The notes under the pieces are model-generated. The model saw nothing but the letters and a program-made list of their open reading frames with translations. It was not told the DNA's origin and ran no database searches. From NCBI GenBank assembly GCA_027306855.1, contig DAHUYZ010000003.1, positions 1-64,000 of the forward strand: DNA of 64,000 bases, read 5' to 3'. The DNA is from Solirubrobacterales bacterium. GTDB taxonomy: Bacteria; Actinomycetota; Thermoleophilia; Solirubrobacterales; Solirubrobacteraceae. This document shows positions 41,359 through 49,945 of the stretch, piece by piece; the first letter of the stretch is position 1, and each line of letters begins with the position of its first letter. The translations under genes were made by a program, and so were the position numbers.

Positions 41359-41844
41359 ATGGCGAAGTCGAAGACCAAGAAGCGCAAGCTGGGCGCCGGG
41401 GACGTGGCGAGCAACCGCTACGCCTCCTACCGCTACGAGCTGATCGAACGGATCGAGTGCGGCGTCGCATTGCTGGGCACGGAGGTCAAGGCGCTGCGCG
41501 CCTCAGGCGCCCAGCTCAAGGACGGCTACGCCGCCATCAGAGACGGCGAGCTGTGGCTGCACTCGGTCCATATACCGCCATATCTGCCCGCCTCGCGCGA
41601 TAACCACGACCCCGAGCGCCCTCGCAAGCTGCTGCTGCACCGCGACCAGATCGAGCGTCTGGAGGCGCGCGTCTCAGAGCGCGGCCTGACGCTCGTGCCG
41701 ACGCGCATCTACTTCAAGGGTCCCGTCGCCAAGGTCGAGATCGCGCTCGCCCGCGGCAAGGACCTCTACGACAAGCGCCAGGCGATCAAGGACCGAGAGT
41801 CGAGGAGGGACATGGAAAGGGGCCTGCGCGAAGCGAGACGCTAG
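41359..41844 (+). CDS. smpB: SsrA-binding protein SmpB
   Basis: 161-residue OB-fold protein that carries tmRNA into stalled ribosomes. Conserved signatures are NRYASYRYELIERIECGVALLGTEVKALR and DGYAAIRDGELWLHSVHI, and the C-terminal basic tail KGKDLYDKR-type (RGKDLYDKRQAIKDRE) that enters the mRNA channel. Its partner tmRNA is encoded 1.1 kb away, downstream of the convergent M50 gene. Confidence 0.97.
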   Translation: MAKSKTKKRKLGAGDVASNRYASYRYELIERIECGVALLGTEVKALRASGAQLKDGYAAIRDGELWLHSVHIPPYLPASRDNHDPERPRKLLLHRDQIERLEARVSERGLTLVPTRIYFKGPVAKVEIALARGKDLYDKRQAIKDRESRRDMERGLREARR

Positions 41845-42686
41845 AGCGAGCGGAAGCTGTGACCGGCGCTCGCGAGGATGTGGGTCTCGGCCATGCCGAG
41901 CGCCAGCGCGACGATCAGTGCCGTATAGACGAGCCCGATCATGATGCGGTGGTTTCGAGGCACGCGGTAATACGAGGCTTGCTCGATCGAGCGTGAGCGC
42001 AACTGGCGCCAGCGGCGTGGCATCTCGCGCAGTGCGAGCAGGATGAAGACGAGAAGGAACGGGTTGCCAAGCAGCACGACCATCGCGACGAGCCCTCCGA
42101 TCCCGAGGAACCACATCGAAGGAGCCACCGCCGCCATCGCGCGACCGCCGTCGAACGGCACGACAGGGATCAGGTTGATCAGGTTGAGGAAGAACCCCAT
42201 ATAGGCGAGCGCCAGCAGCAGGTCGCTGCCCGTCAGCGCGGCGATCAGCGCGACGACCGCCGATCCGAGCGTTCCCAGGATGGGGCCTGCCAAACCGACT
42301 CGGGCCTCCGCCAGCGCGTTGTCGCCGAGCGAGCGCGAGAAGATCGCCGCGCCCAAAAACGGGATGAACATCGGCGTGCTCGCTTTGATCCCCTCGCGCC
42401 TCAACTGGATCACGTGACCCATCTCGTGTACGAACAGCAGCACTACGAAGCCCACCGCGAAGGGCCATCCGAACAGCAGGCTGTAGGCAGCCATCGACAC
42501 GAGAGCGGTCCCCGCGGTCGTCAGCAGCTTCAGCTTCGGCAGCACAAGCACGGCGCTCTTCAGGTAGGCGCCGAACTTCGCGGCAAGCACACCGGCGCCA
42601 GCGAGCACGCCGCCCGCTCGCTTGCGCAGCGAGCGCTTCGGCACGCCGAACGGGCCTTCTGTCGCCAAGGGCAGCTCGCCGTCCAT
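41841..42686 (-). CDS. Site-2 protease family (M50) metalloprotease
   Basis: 281-residue polytopic protein. Zinc motif HExxH is HEMGH at 87-91 (LLFVHEMGHVIQLRREGI), and the second ligand motif is NLIPVVPFDGGRAMAA. Six hydrophobic helices are visible. M50 proteases cut transmembrane anti-sigma factors or other membrane substrates; no PDZ domain is present and no substrate is suggested by the neighbours. The stop overlaps that of smpB on the opposite strand. Start 42686 is followed upstream by GACAAT at 6 nt on the same strand. Confidence 0.9.
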   Translation of the reverse strand: MDGELPLATEGPFGVPKRSLRKRAGGVLAGAGVLAAKFGAYLKSAVLVLPKLKLLTTAGTALVSMAAYSLLFGWPFAVGFVVLLFVHEMGHVIQLRREGIKASTPMFIPFLGAAIFSRSLGDNALAEARVGLAGPILGTLGSAVVALIAALTGSDLLLALAYMGFFLNLINLIPVVPFDGGRAMAAVAPSMWFLGIGGLVAMVVLLGNPFLLVFILLALREMPRRWRQLRSRSIEQASYYRVPRNHRIMIGLVYTALIVALALGMAETHILASAGHSFRSL

Positions 42687-42768
42687 GAATTCATTGTCGC
42701 AGGCCGGTCGATCAGCGGCCCCAGCCCGGCTTTCTTCGCAACGTGCGGGGAGAACTCCTCGACCGCTA

Positions 42769-42797
42769 TTGACTTGCGCAGAGAAGAGGCGTACGTT
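42769..42797 (+). promoter_or_regulatory. Sigma-70-type promoter upstream of tmRNA
   Basis: TTGACT (42769-42774), 17 bp, TACGTT (42792-42797): near-consensus -35 and good -10. It would give a transcript starting about 42804, some 150 nt ahead of the mature tmRNA 5' end, implying 5' processing. A second -10-like box, TAAACT at 42930-42935, lies closer. Confidence 0.6.
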
Positions 42798-42952
42798 GGA
42801 TCCAGACGCGGACCCGAGCCGCGAAGAGCGAGGCCACTGAGGTGTGAGGCCGCGCCACCAGCCACCGCAAGGCCGCGAGGCTAAGCGGCAGCAGGTTCCT
42901 CAAGCGGCCCGGGGACGCGTCGACTTCGTTAAACTCCAAGGGCAACATCCAT

Positions 42953-43313
42953 GGGGACGACAGGCTTCGACGCGGTCGGCTCGTGTGGATGGTCGCGAGT
43001 CGAGGTCCCGGGCGGCCTCGCTAAACACCCGGGAAAACAATAAGTGCGGACTCTCACGAGTACGCCCTCGCCGCTTAGTTAGAAGCTAGGCCCGAGGTCT
43101 CAGGCCCCGCTCGCCTGCGGCGGGGAAGGCTGGGATCAGAAAGCAGGCTCACCTGACGAGGTCTGCCTTCGCCGAGTCAGGGAAAGCCAAGGAGGCTGGT
43201 CCCCCGCAACCCGGCCGGCGAGGCTAGCGGGGGACGAGATCAGAGCGCCGGCTACGCTCGTAGACACCATCCAGACGCGACCGCGGACCCGGGTTCGATT
43301 CCCGGCGTCTCCA
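42953..43313 (+). ncRNA. ssrA: Transfer-messenger RNA (tmRNA)
   Basis: tRNA-mRNA hybrid that frees stalled ribosomes with SmpB. Acceptor arm: 5' GGGGACG pairs with CGTCTCC at 43306-43312 (one G-T), followed by A73; CCA is not encoded. The T-arm CCGGGTTCGATTCCCGG is at the 3' end. The reading frame begins GCG at 43046 and ends TAG at 43076-43078, encoding ADSHEYALAA, resembling the mycobacterial ADSH-type tag but only 10 residues. Upstream AATAAGT fits the resume-site context. The long spacer holds the pseudoknots. Length ~361 nt is normal. Confidence 0.96.
43046..43078 (+). other. tmRNA tag reading frame
   Basis: GCG GAC TCT CAC GAG TAC GCC CTC GCC GCT TAG encodes ADSHEYALAA and stop. The ALAA end is the degradation signal recognised by ClpXP-type proteases. 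Confidence 0.93.
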
Positions 43314-43320
43314 CTTGACC

Positions 43321-44586
43321 CTATGGTCCCAGGGAGACAATCGAGGTGACTAGAACGCCGTCCGGTCGCATGTAGGTGGGGCTGTCCGCGACGACGACGA
43401 GCAGGGCGCCACATGCGGCGTTTGCGGCGGGAGAGAGCTTCGCCCTGAGGGCCAGCAGGTTGCGGGCGCCCTCGTCCACCCGATGGTGCCCGAGCTTGAT
43501 CTCCGCTGCCAGCCAGCGGCCGTCCGCCGTCTCGACGATGGCGTCGATCTCCAGCCCCTTGTTGTCGCGGTAGAAGCGGACCTCGCCGCGATGGGGCTGG
43601 GCGTAGACGCGCAGGTCGTGGATCGCCTGCGACTCGAACAGGAAGCCGGCCAGCTCGATCTCGGGTCCCAGCAGCCGTTCGGGTGTGGCGCCGAGGGCCG
43701 CGACCGCGAGCGAGGGGTCCGCGAGGTGGCGCTTTGGCGTCGCCGCGAGGCGGACTCGCGAGCGCAGCTGCGGCTTCCAGCTGGCTTGATCCTCGATGAG
43801 AAAGAGCCGCCCAAGGGCACGGAGGTAGTCGTGCAGCGTGGTCTCGCCGAGCGGCCGCTCGGCGGTTCGCGCGATCGTCCGCAGGCTTGCGTCGGTCGCC
43901 GTGTTGCGTGCGTAGGAGGCGAGCAGGCGCCGGAGCCCGTCGGGATCGCGGCGGACGCCGTCGACCCGATGGACGTCGGTGTGGACGATCGTGTCGAGGT
44001 AGTCGGCGTTCGCGTCGAGGGCATCGGCAGGCGTGAGGGTGAGGTTGTCGGGCCATCCGCCGATCGACAAGGCCTCGATCGCCTCGGTCACGCTCAGCCT
44101 GTGTGGCTCGGGCTCGGCGGGGGAGCCATCGAGGAGCGCGCCTACCGAAACGGCGCCGCTCGAGAGCCCGCGCTCGAACAGCGTCAGGGTCCGCATCCGG
44201 ATGGCGGCGATCCTGCGAGCGCCGGTGTGGCTGCGCTCCTCGCTCTCGGGAGTCGAGGAGCCGGTCAGCAGGAAGAGGCCCTTGCCGCCGTGATCGTCGA
44301 TTCGCCCTCGCACGGCGTTCCAGATCCCGGGGGCAAGCTGGTACTCGTCGATCAGCCGCGGGGGCTCCCCGTCGAGCACGAGGCGCGGGTCGGTCTGGGC
44401 TGCCGTGAGCGCTGCGGTGTCCTGGTCGAGCCGCACCTCCGAGGCCGCAAAGCAGCGCGCGGTGGTCGTCTTGCCGACCGCCTTTGGCCCTGTGAGCAGC
44501 ACGCCGCCATGGGTGCGCAGCCGCGCCTCGACCAGCTTCTCGACGATCCGCTCGCGGTGACCACTCGTTTTCTCGATCACAGGCAA
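43321..44586 (-). CDS. AAA ATPase with DUF4143 domain
   Basis: 421 residues. Walker A GPKAVGKTT at 33-41 (LLTGPKAVGKTTTAR), Walker B in PRLIDEYQLAPGIW, and the sensor-like LLTGSSTP. The C-terminal part (LAGFLFESQAIHDLRVYAQPHRGEVRFYRDNKGLEIDAIVE...AAEIKLG) is the DUF4143 region with a PD-(D/E)xK-like core (D and ExK). The family is patchily distributed and of unknown function, with mobile-element and defence-like neighbourhoods in many genomes. Start is TTG 44586 (GTG 44580 alternative). Its stop lies 8 bp from the tmRNA 3' end. Confidence 0.85.
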   Translation of the reverse strand: MPVIEKTSGHRERIVEKLVEARLRTHGGVLLTGPKAVGKTTTARCFAASEVRLDQDTAALTAAQTDPRLVLDGEPPRLIDEYQLAPGIWNAVRGRIDDHGGKGLFLLTGSSTPESEERSHTGARRIAAIRMRTLTLFERGLSSGAVSVGALLDGSPAEPEPHRLSVTEAIEALSIGGWPDNLTLTPADALDANADYLDTIVHTDVHRVDGVRRDPDGLRRLLASYARNTATDASLRTIARTAERPLGETTLHDYLRALGRLFLIEDQASWKPQLRSRVRLAATPKRHLADPSLAVAALGATPERLLGPEIELAGFLFESQAIHDLRVYAQPHRGEVRFYRDNKGLEIDAIVETADGRWLAAEIKLGHHRVDEGARNLLALRAKLSPAANAACGALLVVVADSPTYMRPDGVLVTSIVSLGP

Positions 44587-44895
44587 GCCATATCAACCCT
44601 AGGCATCGTACCCAACATAACGAAGGGATTGTACCCTATGTGGCGGCGGGCCTGTACTTGGGCGGTTGCCTCACGACAGACCGGAGCTCGTGGCCGGAGC
44701 CGGCTACGGCCGCCGGGGGGCTCTCCTTTTCGGATGGCTGTTGGTGTCAGCTGGTGGTCGGTGAGGCCCCGGGCTCCTCGCTCAACGGGTATGTCGAGCG
44801 CACGCTGAGAAGCGCCGTCATCATCTACTCCAAGCTCAAGTACGAGGCGATTCAGCCTGCTGTTCGCGTGAGCGGCGCCCCACTAAACGCTTGCG

Positions 44896-44920
44896 AAAAC
44901 CCGCAAAGTGCGGGTTTTTT
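44896..44920 (+). terminator. Intrinsic terminator
   Basis: AAAACCCGC and GCGGGTTTT form a perfect 9-bp stem with loop AAAGT, ending in a run of six T. No convincing + strand gene precedes it, so it either insulates the next gene or ends an unrecognised short transcript. Confidence 0.85.
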
Positions 44921-44947
44921 GCGCTTCCGCCGCTGTCCGTGTATGCT
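44919..44947 (+). promoter_or_regulatory. Promoter of the TIG-repeat protein gene
   Basis: TTGCGC (44919-44924), 17 bp, TATGCT (44942-44947). The -35 element overlaps the end of the terminator T-run. It predicts a leader of about 180 nt before ATG 45136. Confidence 0.55.
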
Positions 44948-45024
44948 ACCGTCCGCGATCTGTCCTGATAGGACGAATCACGAACAGGAGGAACCCGCAG
45001 TCCGACCGCGAAGACCATCTGCAT

Positions 45025-45068
45025 CCAGTAGGTCTGCCGTTCCGTCGGCTGCGCCCAGTAGTCTGCCG
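45025..45068 (+). repeat. Direct repeat in the leader of the TIG-protein gene
   Basis: CCAGTAGGTCTGCCG at 45025 and CCAGTAGTCTGCCG at 45055 are near-identical and 30 bp apart. They are followed by GGACGCAAAGG and may be structural parts of the leader. Confidence 0.55.
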
Positions 45069-45135
45069 GACGCAAAGGTGCCCCGTATGGCGCGCCTCCC
45101 AAACCAAACAGCACTCCAAGGAGCCCTAGATCATC

Positions 45136-48100
45136 ATGAGTCCTAACGTTCTGCGCTTGACCAGGCTGAGCCTGGCTCGGTTCAGCAGCAGGTTGGCGGG
45201 CGCGCTTGCGTTGGGCGCGTCGCCTGCAGTAGCGACCGCTGGGTCGCGTGGCAACACGATCCGAGGGGGGGGGGCTCGTAGCCTCCTCGTAGTCCTCGCA
45301 CTCGTCTGTGGATTGGTCGCCGCTTGGGGCGGTGGCGTAGCCCAGGCGTCGATCGGCGCAGAACCGAAGGTCACAGCCGTCTCACCGAGCAAAGGCACCA
45401 AGTCCGGCGGAGCCGCCGTCGAAATCACGGGCACCAACTTCGAATCGGGTGCGACCGTCTTCTTCCAGAACAGCGAAGCTACGGAAGTAGTCGTCGTCTC
45501 GCCCACGAAAATCACGGCCAAGACTCCGCCGCACGCATCGGGCGTCGTCAGTGTATGCGTGAAGGAACTTGAATTTCAGACGTGCAAACTGTCAGCGGGC
45601 ACGAGCAACGCCCTCGAAAACGCCTACACCTACGAAACCGCCACGACCGTCGCATCGGTCAGCCCGGCTAAAGGGCCCGAAGGGGGCGGCACGTCGGTTA
45701 CGATCACCGGCACGAATTTTGTGGCGGGCGAACCAAGCGAACCAGGGGTTACGTTCGGTGGTACCGCGGCCACAAACGTCAAAGTCACGTCAACGACCAC
45801 AATCACGGCCACTACGCCCGGAAAGCCGGCGGGGCCGGTCACCGTGTGCGTGACGGAAGCCAACGGCGAAAAACAGTGCAAAGAAGCCGTCTTCACGTAC
45901 GTGGCAAAACCTGTGATCACCGGGATCACGCCGGTCGAAGGCGCCAAGAAAGGCGGAACGACCGTCAAAATCACAGGCGAACACCTTGCGACGGGAGAAG
46001 AAAAAGTCTTCTTCGGATCAGAAGAAGCTGGCAATGAAGCGACGATCACTGCCAAATCCGAAACTGAACTCACAGTCACAAGTCCGTCCAAGCTCGCGAC
46101 CGGGTCTGTTTCGGTCATCGTAGCGACGGCCGGCGGGAAAACGACCGCTGGCAAACAGTTCACCTATCTCGGCACTCCGACCGTCACGGCCATCTCGGCA
46201 ACCGAAGGCGAAGTTGCTGGCGGCCTGAAAGTAACGCTCACCGGCACCGAATTCCAGGTCAAACAGACCTCAGTCAAATTCGGTGGAAAAACGGTCGTAG
46301 CCGGTAGCGTGACCGTAACGAGCCCGACGACCCTTGAAGTGTCGGTACCCGCTGGTACCGCCGAAGAACCGGTCGAAGTCAAGGTGGCTAACGAAGAAGC
46401 AGAATCGACGACGCACGTTTCGTTTACGTACAGGGCTACGCCGGTCGAGACCAGCATTTCGGTTACGAAAGGCGGGGTCACGGGTGGTACAGCGTTTACG
46501 ATCAACGGTGAACACTTCGTCAACGGCGCGACTACGGTTGAATTCGGCGGCGTCAAAGCCACCCTCTCCGAAGTCACAGCCACGACGATCAAAGGTGTAA
46601 CACCTGCTCACGCAGCGACTGGATCAGTACCCGTGAAGGTTACAACTGCTGGGGGTCACACAGAAACCCTCAGCTTCGAATACATCAAGCCCGTCGTAAC
46701 AGGCGTTTCTCCGAACGAAGGTGCCGAAAACGGCAAAACGTTGGTGAAAATCACCGGCGAACACTTCGAAGAAGCGGGCCTAAAAGTCACGTTCCGCAAG
46801 GCCGCAGGCGAAGGCGAAAGCTCGGCCACGAATGTGACGTTCGTCACGGAACATGAAGTAACTGCTACGACGCCAGCGCACGCTGCAGAAGCCGTTGAAG
46901 TCTGCGTGAGCGACAATGGCGGCGAAGGGTGTGCAGGCGGTCACTTCACATACTTCAAACCAGAAATAGCCGCGCTAAGCAAAACTACGGGTCCCGAAAG
47001 GGGCTCGACCAAAGTCACGATCACAGGCAAACACTTCGAATCAGAAGGTCTGAAAGTGACGTTTGGCGGTGTCGCGGTCAAAACGACTATCACCGTGGTC
47101 AGTGGAAACGAACTCGAAGTTCTCACGCCAGCCATTTCCAACAGCACAGAAAAAGAAGCAGTAGCTGTCTGTGTCGAAGATGTGGGTGGTAAAGAGTGTG
47201 CAGGTGCAGCGTTTACGTACCTCGCTGCGCCGGTTATCAGTTCGATTTCGCCCAGGGAAGGCGTCACAAACGAAGGGCGGCACGTCACCATTGCGGGGAA
47301 CTACTTTGAACCGACGTTCACTCCGGAAGTCACGTTCGGTGGGACATCGGCGCATGTGCTCTCGCACTCGGCGACGTCGATCGTGGTCGAAGCTCCGACG
47401 ATGCCGGCCGGTGCGGTGACCGTCTGTGTCACAGATGTTGGTGCGAACAACCTGCAGGAAACATGTAAGCCAACCGAACAGTTCACGTATCACCTGGCAT
47501 TTTCGCCGCTCACGGTGACCGTATACGGAGAAGGCCATGTTCAGTCGACGCCTGCTGGCATCGAAAACTGTGGGCCAAGCGCGCCGTGTACGCACGAATT
47601 CGAAAACAGCACAAAAGTCAAGTTGACGGAGACAACCGCTGCTGGCTACGAATTCGCTGGCTGGGATGGCTGCACCAAGGTGACCGCGACGGAATGTGAA
47701 GTCACGATCGGTGGTGCGGCTGAAGTCTCAGCGTCCTTCTTGAAGGAAGGTAAAGAAGGTCCTCAGGGTGCGAAAGGCGAAACTGGTTCTACGGGCCCAA
47801 CTGGATCGACAGGTCCGCAGGGCCCGCAAGGCAACACTGGTCCGACAGGTCCGCAGGGCCCACAGGGCAACACCGGTGCGACCGGCGCCAACGGGACTAA
47901 CGGTGCGCCTGGAGCGACTGGCCCCGCTGGTGCGACCGGCCCTGAAGGCAAGGAAGGCAAGCAGGGCGCTGCCGGTAAAGACGGCGCCAGCGGCAAGGAA
48001 GGGCCTGCCGGTAAGGAAGGCGCTGCCGGCAAGGTCGTGATCGTGACCTGCACCGTCACGCCGAAGAAGGGCAAGAAGAAGGCCAAGAAGAAGTGTGTGA

Positions 48101-48312
48101 CCAAGACTGTGACCGGAACGGTCAAGATGTCTGCCGTGTCGGCTCGTGCGCGTATCTCGCGTAACGGCACGACATACGCGGTGGGTCACGCGAGTCGCTA
48201 TCACCACCACGTATCGCTGTGGTTCAACCACTCGCTGCGTAAGGGTCACTACCTGTTGACGCTGGTGAGCGGCAACGGGCACGTGGAGACGACATCGATC
48301 AGCGTTAGCTGA
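45136..48312 (+). CDS. Exported protein with eight IPT/TIG repeats and a collagen-like region
   Basis: 1058 residues. A hydrophobic export segment is at residues ~48-71 ([21 protein letters not shown]). Eight Ig-like TIG domains follow, each beginning with a P-V-x-x-I/V-S-P-x-x-G pattern and ITGxxF. After them come a repeat with YEFAGWDGC and four cysteines, ~30 collagen-like Gly-X-Y triplets ([16 protein letters not shown]...), and a Lys-rich and His-containing C-terminal domain. It is probably a long surface adhesin or sheath protein. Glu is almost always GAA and GC content is lower than in neighbouring genes. AAGGAG lies 12 nt before the ATG; the long leader suggests regulation. Confidence 0.9.
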   Translation: MSPNVLRLTRLSLARFSSRLAGALALGASPAVATAGSRGNTIRGGGARSLLVVLALVCGLVAAWGGGVAQASIGAEPKVTAVSPSKGTKSGGAAVEITGTNFESGATVFFQNSEATEVVVVSPTKITAKTPPHASGVVSVCVKELEFQTCKLSAGTSNALENAYTYETATTVASVSPAKGPEGGGTSVTITGTNFVAGEPSEPGVTFGGTAATNVKVTSTTTITATTPGKPAGPVTVCVTEANGEKQCKEAVFTYVAKPVITGITPVEGAKKGGTTVKITGEHLATGEEKVFFGSEEAGNEATITAKSETELTVTSPSKLATGSVSVIVATAGGKTTAGKQFTYLGTPTVTAISATEGEVAGGLKVTLTGTEFQVKQTSVKFGGKTVVAGSVTVTSPTTLEVSVPAGTAEEPVEVKVANEEAESTTHVSFTYRATPVETSISVTKGGVTGGTAFTINGEHFVNGATTVEFGGVKATLSEVTATTIKGVTPAHAATGSVPVKVTTAGGHTETLSFEYIKPVVTGVSPNEGAENGKTLVKITGEHFEEAGLKVTFRKAAGEGESSATNVTFVTEHEVTATTPAHAAEAVEVCVSDNGGEGCAGGHFTYFKPEIAALSKTTGPERGSTKVTITGKHFESEGLKVTFGGVAVKTTITVVSGNELEVLTPAISNSTEKEAVAVCVEDVGGKECAGAAFTYLAAPVISSISPREGVTNEGRHVTIAGNYFEPTFTPEVTFGGTSAHVLSHSATSIVVEAPTMPAGAVTVCVTDVGANNLQETCKPTEQFTYHLAFSPLTVTVYGEGHVQSTPAGIENCGPSAPCTHEFENSTKVKLTETTAAGYEFAGWDGCTKVTATECEVTIGGAAEVSASFLKEGKEGPQGAKGETGSTGPTGSTGPQGPQGNTGPTGPQGPQGNTGATGANGTNGAPGATGPAGATGPEGKEGKQGAAGKDGASGKEGPAGKEGAAGKVVIVTCTVTPKKGKKKAKKKCVTKTVTGTVKMSAVSARARISRNGTTYAVGHASRYHHHVSLWFNHSLRKGHYLLTLVSGNGHVETTSISVS

Positions 48313-48339
48313 ACCGAGTCGGATAGAGGCAGTTTGGAG

Positions 48340-48369
48340 CGGCGGGGTCCTTGGCGGCCCCGCCGTTTT
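48340..48369 (+). terminator. Intrinsic terminator of the TIG-protein gene
   Basis: CGGCGGGG and CCCCGCCG pair perfectly around a 10-nt loop, followed by TTTT. It rules out the upstream TTG at 48351 as start of the next gene. Confidence 0.85.
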
Positions 48370-48374
48370 CATTC

Positions 48375-49169
48375 ATGTTGATCATCGTCTTTCCAGATGG
48401 TCGCACGTTCCACGAGGCGGATGGCTGCTATCTCGCGCGCGTGCCCGACGATCTGCAAAACAGGGACGTTCGTGAGCTCGTCGAGAATCACGAAGAGCAC
48501 ATTGTCTATACCTTCACCGGCGACGAGGCAGGCAGCGGTGAGGATGAGCTTCTGTCAGCGCGCGAGAAGGACATCGTGCGGCTGCTAGCCCTCGGTTACT
48601 CTAACGAGGAAGTTGCACGGAGCCTTGAGATTTCACCGGCAACAGTTGCAACGCATCGCGCACGTATTCATAAGAAGCTGGGTATCAAAGACCGACAAGA
48701 ACTCGTTGCGTACGCGTTTGGTCATGGGCTCTTTTACCCATTCATCGGTGACGCAAGCGGTTGCACCGCTGAGACAGGAGGCACTGTCGCTGAGTTGCCT
48801 GACCATACGACAGTCACTGGCCATCAGCAGGCCGTAAGGATAACTCTCGGCAAAGCTGTCATCGTTGCCGCCGAGTGCAAGATAGAACGCTCAAGCGATG
48901 ATGAGACGCGACAGAATGGCGGGTCGCCGCACGTCGTCGGTTCGTTTGACGATCACGAGGCCACGGCCTACGACAAGCTCTCGGAACGAGAGAAGGATGT
49001 GTTGAGGCTGCTTGCGGTCGGATACACCAGCGATGAGATAGCAAAGGAACTGAGGATATCTACGCGGACCGTCGAGAGTTATCGGGCTGGTATGAAGACC
49101 AAGCTCAAAATAAAGACACGGGCCGAGATCGTGCGATACGCACTTCAACACGGCGTGATTCAGCCATAG
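48375..49169 (+). CDS. Regulator with two LuxR-type helix-turn-helix domains
   Basis: 264 residues. A short N-terminal domain (MLIIVFPDGRTFHEADG...) is followed by a LuxR HTH (LSAREKDIVRLLALGYSNEEVARSLEISPATVATHRARIHKKLG, residues ~60-105), a ~90-residue linker, and a second LuxR HTH (LSEREKDVLRLLAVGYTSDEIAKELRISTRTVESYRAGMKTKLK, ~203-247). Two HTH copies in one chain are unusual; LuxR proteins normally dimerise to obtain two. No receiver or ligand domain is evident. Start ATG 48375 follows the terminator. Codon use is less GC-rich than in flanking genes. Confidence 0.87.
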   Translation: MLIIVFPDGRTFHEADGCYLARVPDDLQNRDVRELVENHEEHIVYTFTGDEAGSGEDELLSAREKDIVRLLALGYSNEEVARSLEISPATVATHRARIHKKLGIKDRQELVAYAFGHGLFYPFIGDASGCTAETGGTVAELPDHTTVTGHQQAVRITLGKAVIVAAECKIERSSDDETRQNGGSPHVVGSFDDHEATAYDKLSEREKDVLRLLAVGYTSDEIAKELRISTRTVESYRAGMKTKLKIKTRAEIVRYALQHGVIQP

Positions 49170-49239
49170 GTGTAGCGTTCGCTCAAAGGTGTCCATAGCC
49201 ATCGAGTTCTCCCCACGGGCGGCCATCATGCGAGCTTCA

Positions 49240-49279
49240 TCGGCCCCCGTCGTCGATCAATCGGGCCCCGTCGTCGATC
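49240..49279 (+). repeat. Two-copy 21-bp tandem repeat
   Basis: TCGGCCCCCGTCGTCGATC at 49240 and TCGGGCCCCGTCGTCGATC at 49261 differ at one base. It lies in the 249-bp gap after the LuxR-type gene, where GC content returns to the local norm, and may mark an old junction. Confidence 0.5.
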
Positions 49280-49418
49280 GAGCCCGAGCTGGACCCGGAT
49301 CGGTGGCGCTCCAGCCCGTCAGCTCGCTGTAGAAGGCAGCCGAAAACAACATGCTGGCTCGGGCGTGGCTGTGGACGCGCGACGACGTTTCCCGTCCGTC
49401 ACTATCGTTGTCTTGATC

Positions 49419-49877
49419 ATGACCTACACGACCGCTGAGGGCAGGCAGCAGATCCTCGACATGCTCGCCGACGCGATCGACGAGATCGGCTCGGCGCTTG
49501 CGTTCATCGGGGAGGCTTACGAGCAGCTGGACGAGCGCACAGCTGAGCGCTTGGAGGCGGAGCTGTTCGGAGCGGCGCAAAGCGCCTACGGTGCCGCCAA
49601 GCGGACTCACACGAGCTTTGCCGAACGCTCCGGACTCGAGAGCAGAGCGTTCGAGCTGCTTCCGGCGCCTGCTCCCGGCAGTGGCGCCAAGGCGTTGATC
49701 GACGGCGCCGCCGAAGCGGCGAACAGGGCCGACGAGCTGCTCGTCGAGCTACAAGACTCGATGCTGCCGGTCGAGGTCGGAGACGAAGAGCTGCGCGCCG
49801 GGATCGCCAAGACGCGCGAGCTGCTCGGCAACATGCGTCCCCGCGCGCGCGAGCTCGTGCGAACGCTCGGGCGCTGA
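49419..49877 (+). CDS. Small helical protein of unknown function
   Basis: 152 residues, strongly alpha-helical and rich in Ala, Glu and Leu (QQILDMLADAIDEIGSALAFIGEAYEQLDERTAERLEAEL...). No signal peptide, membrane segment or known motif was recognised. TATCGT lies 10 nt before the ATG, near the leaderless spacing. It might be a small cytosolic helical bundle or an adaptor. Confidence 0.7.
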   Translation: MTYTTAEGRQQILDMLADAIDEIGSALAFIGEAYEQLDERTAERLEAELFGAAQSAYGAAKRTHTSFAERSGLESRAFELLPAPAPGSGAKALIDGAAEAANRADELLVELQDSMLPVEVGDEELRAGIAKTRELLGNMRPRARELVRTLGR

Positions 49878-49945
49878 GAGCCTCGCCCCACCAACGTCAG
49901 CCGGAGCGCTCCTCGCGCCTCACGCCATCGGCAGCCCCTCGCCGC

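Larger units (their letters stand above)
44587..45135 (+). other. 549-bp non-coding stretch between the ATPase and TIG-protein genes
   Basis: I see no convincing gene here. Near the left end, TACAAT and TACGAT on the minus strand, each inside GGGTAC(A/G)AT and 24 bp apart, may be promoter or operator elements of the ATPase gene. An open frame from 44640 has no family-like sequence. The middle holds an intrinsic terminator and a promoter; the rest is a ~180-nt leader with a short hairpin (GTCCT/AGGAC near 44965), and a direct repeat. Confidence 0.6.

Noticed and set aside
43321..44586. DUF4143 ATPase as a new defence system
   Set aside because: The family is known, and no partner nuclease, toxin or phage-related gene accompanies it here.
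43483..44808. 441-codon open frame opposite the DUF4143 ATPase
   Set aside because: The minus-strand frame has Walker and DUF4143 motifs; the opposite frame has none.
44640..45146. 168-codon open frame in the long intergenic stretch
   Set aside because: It crosses a strong intrinsic terminator and a promoter and overlaps the start of the TIG gene; no recognisable protein features.
47760..48040. Repetitive DNA that could suggest a CRISPR or tandem repeat array
   Set aside because: The periodicity is 9 nt multiples from collagen-like Gly-X-Y codons in frame; no spacers.
43314..49280. Mobile element or phage genes next to tmRNA
   Set aside because: No integrase, transposase or duplicate of the tmRNA 3' end was seen, so only a possible old island is reported.
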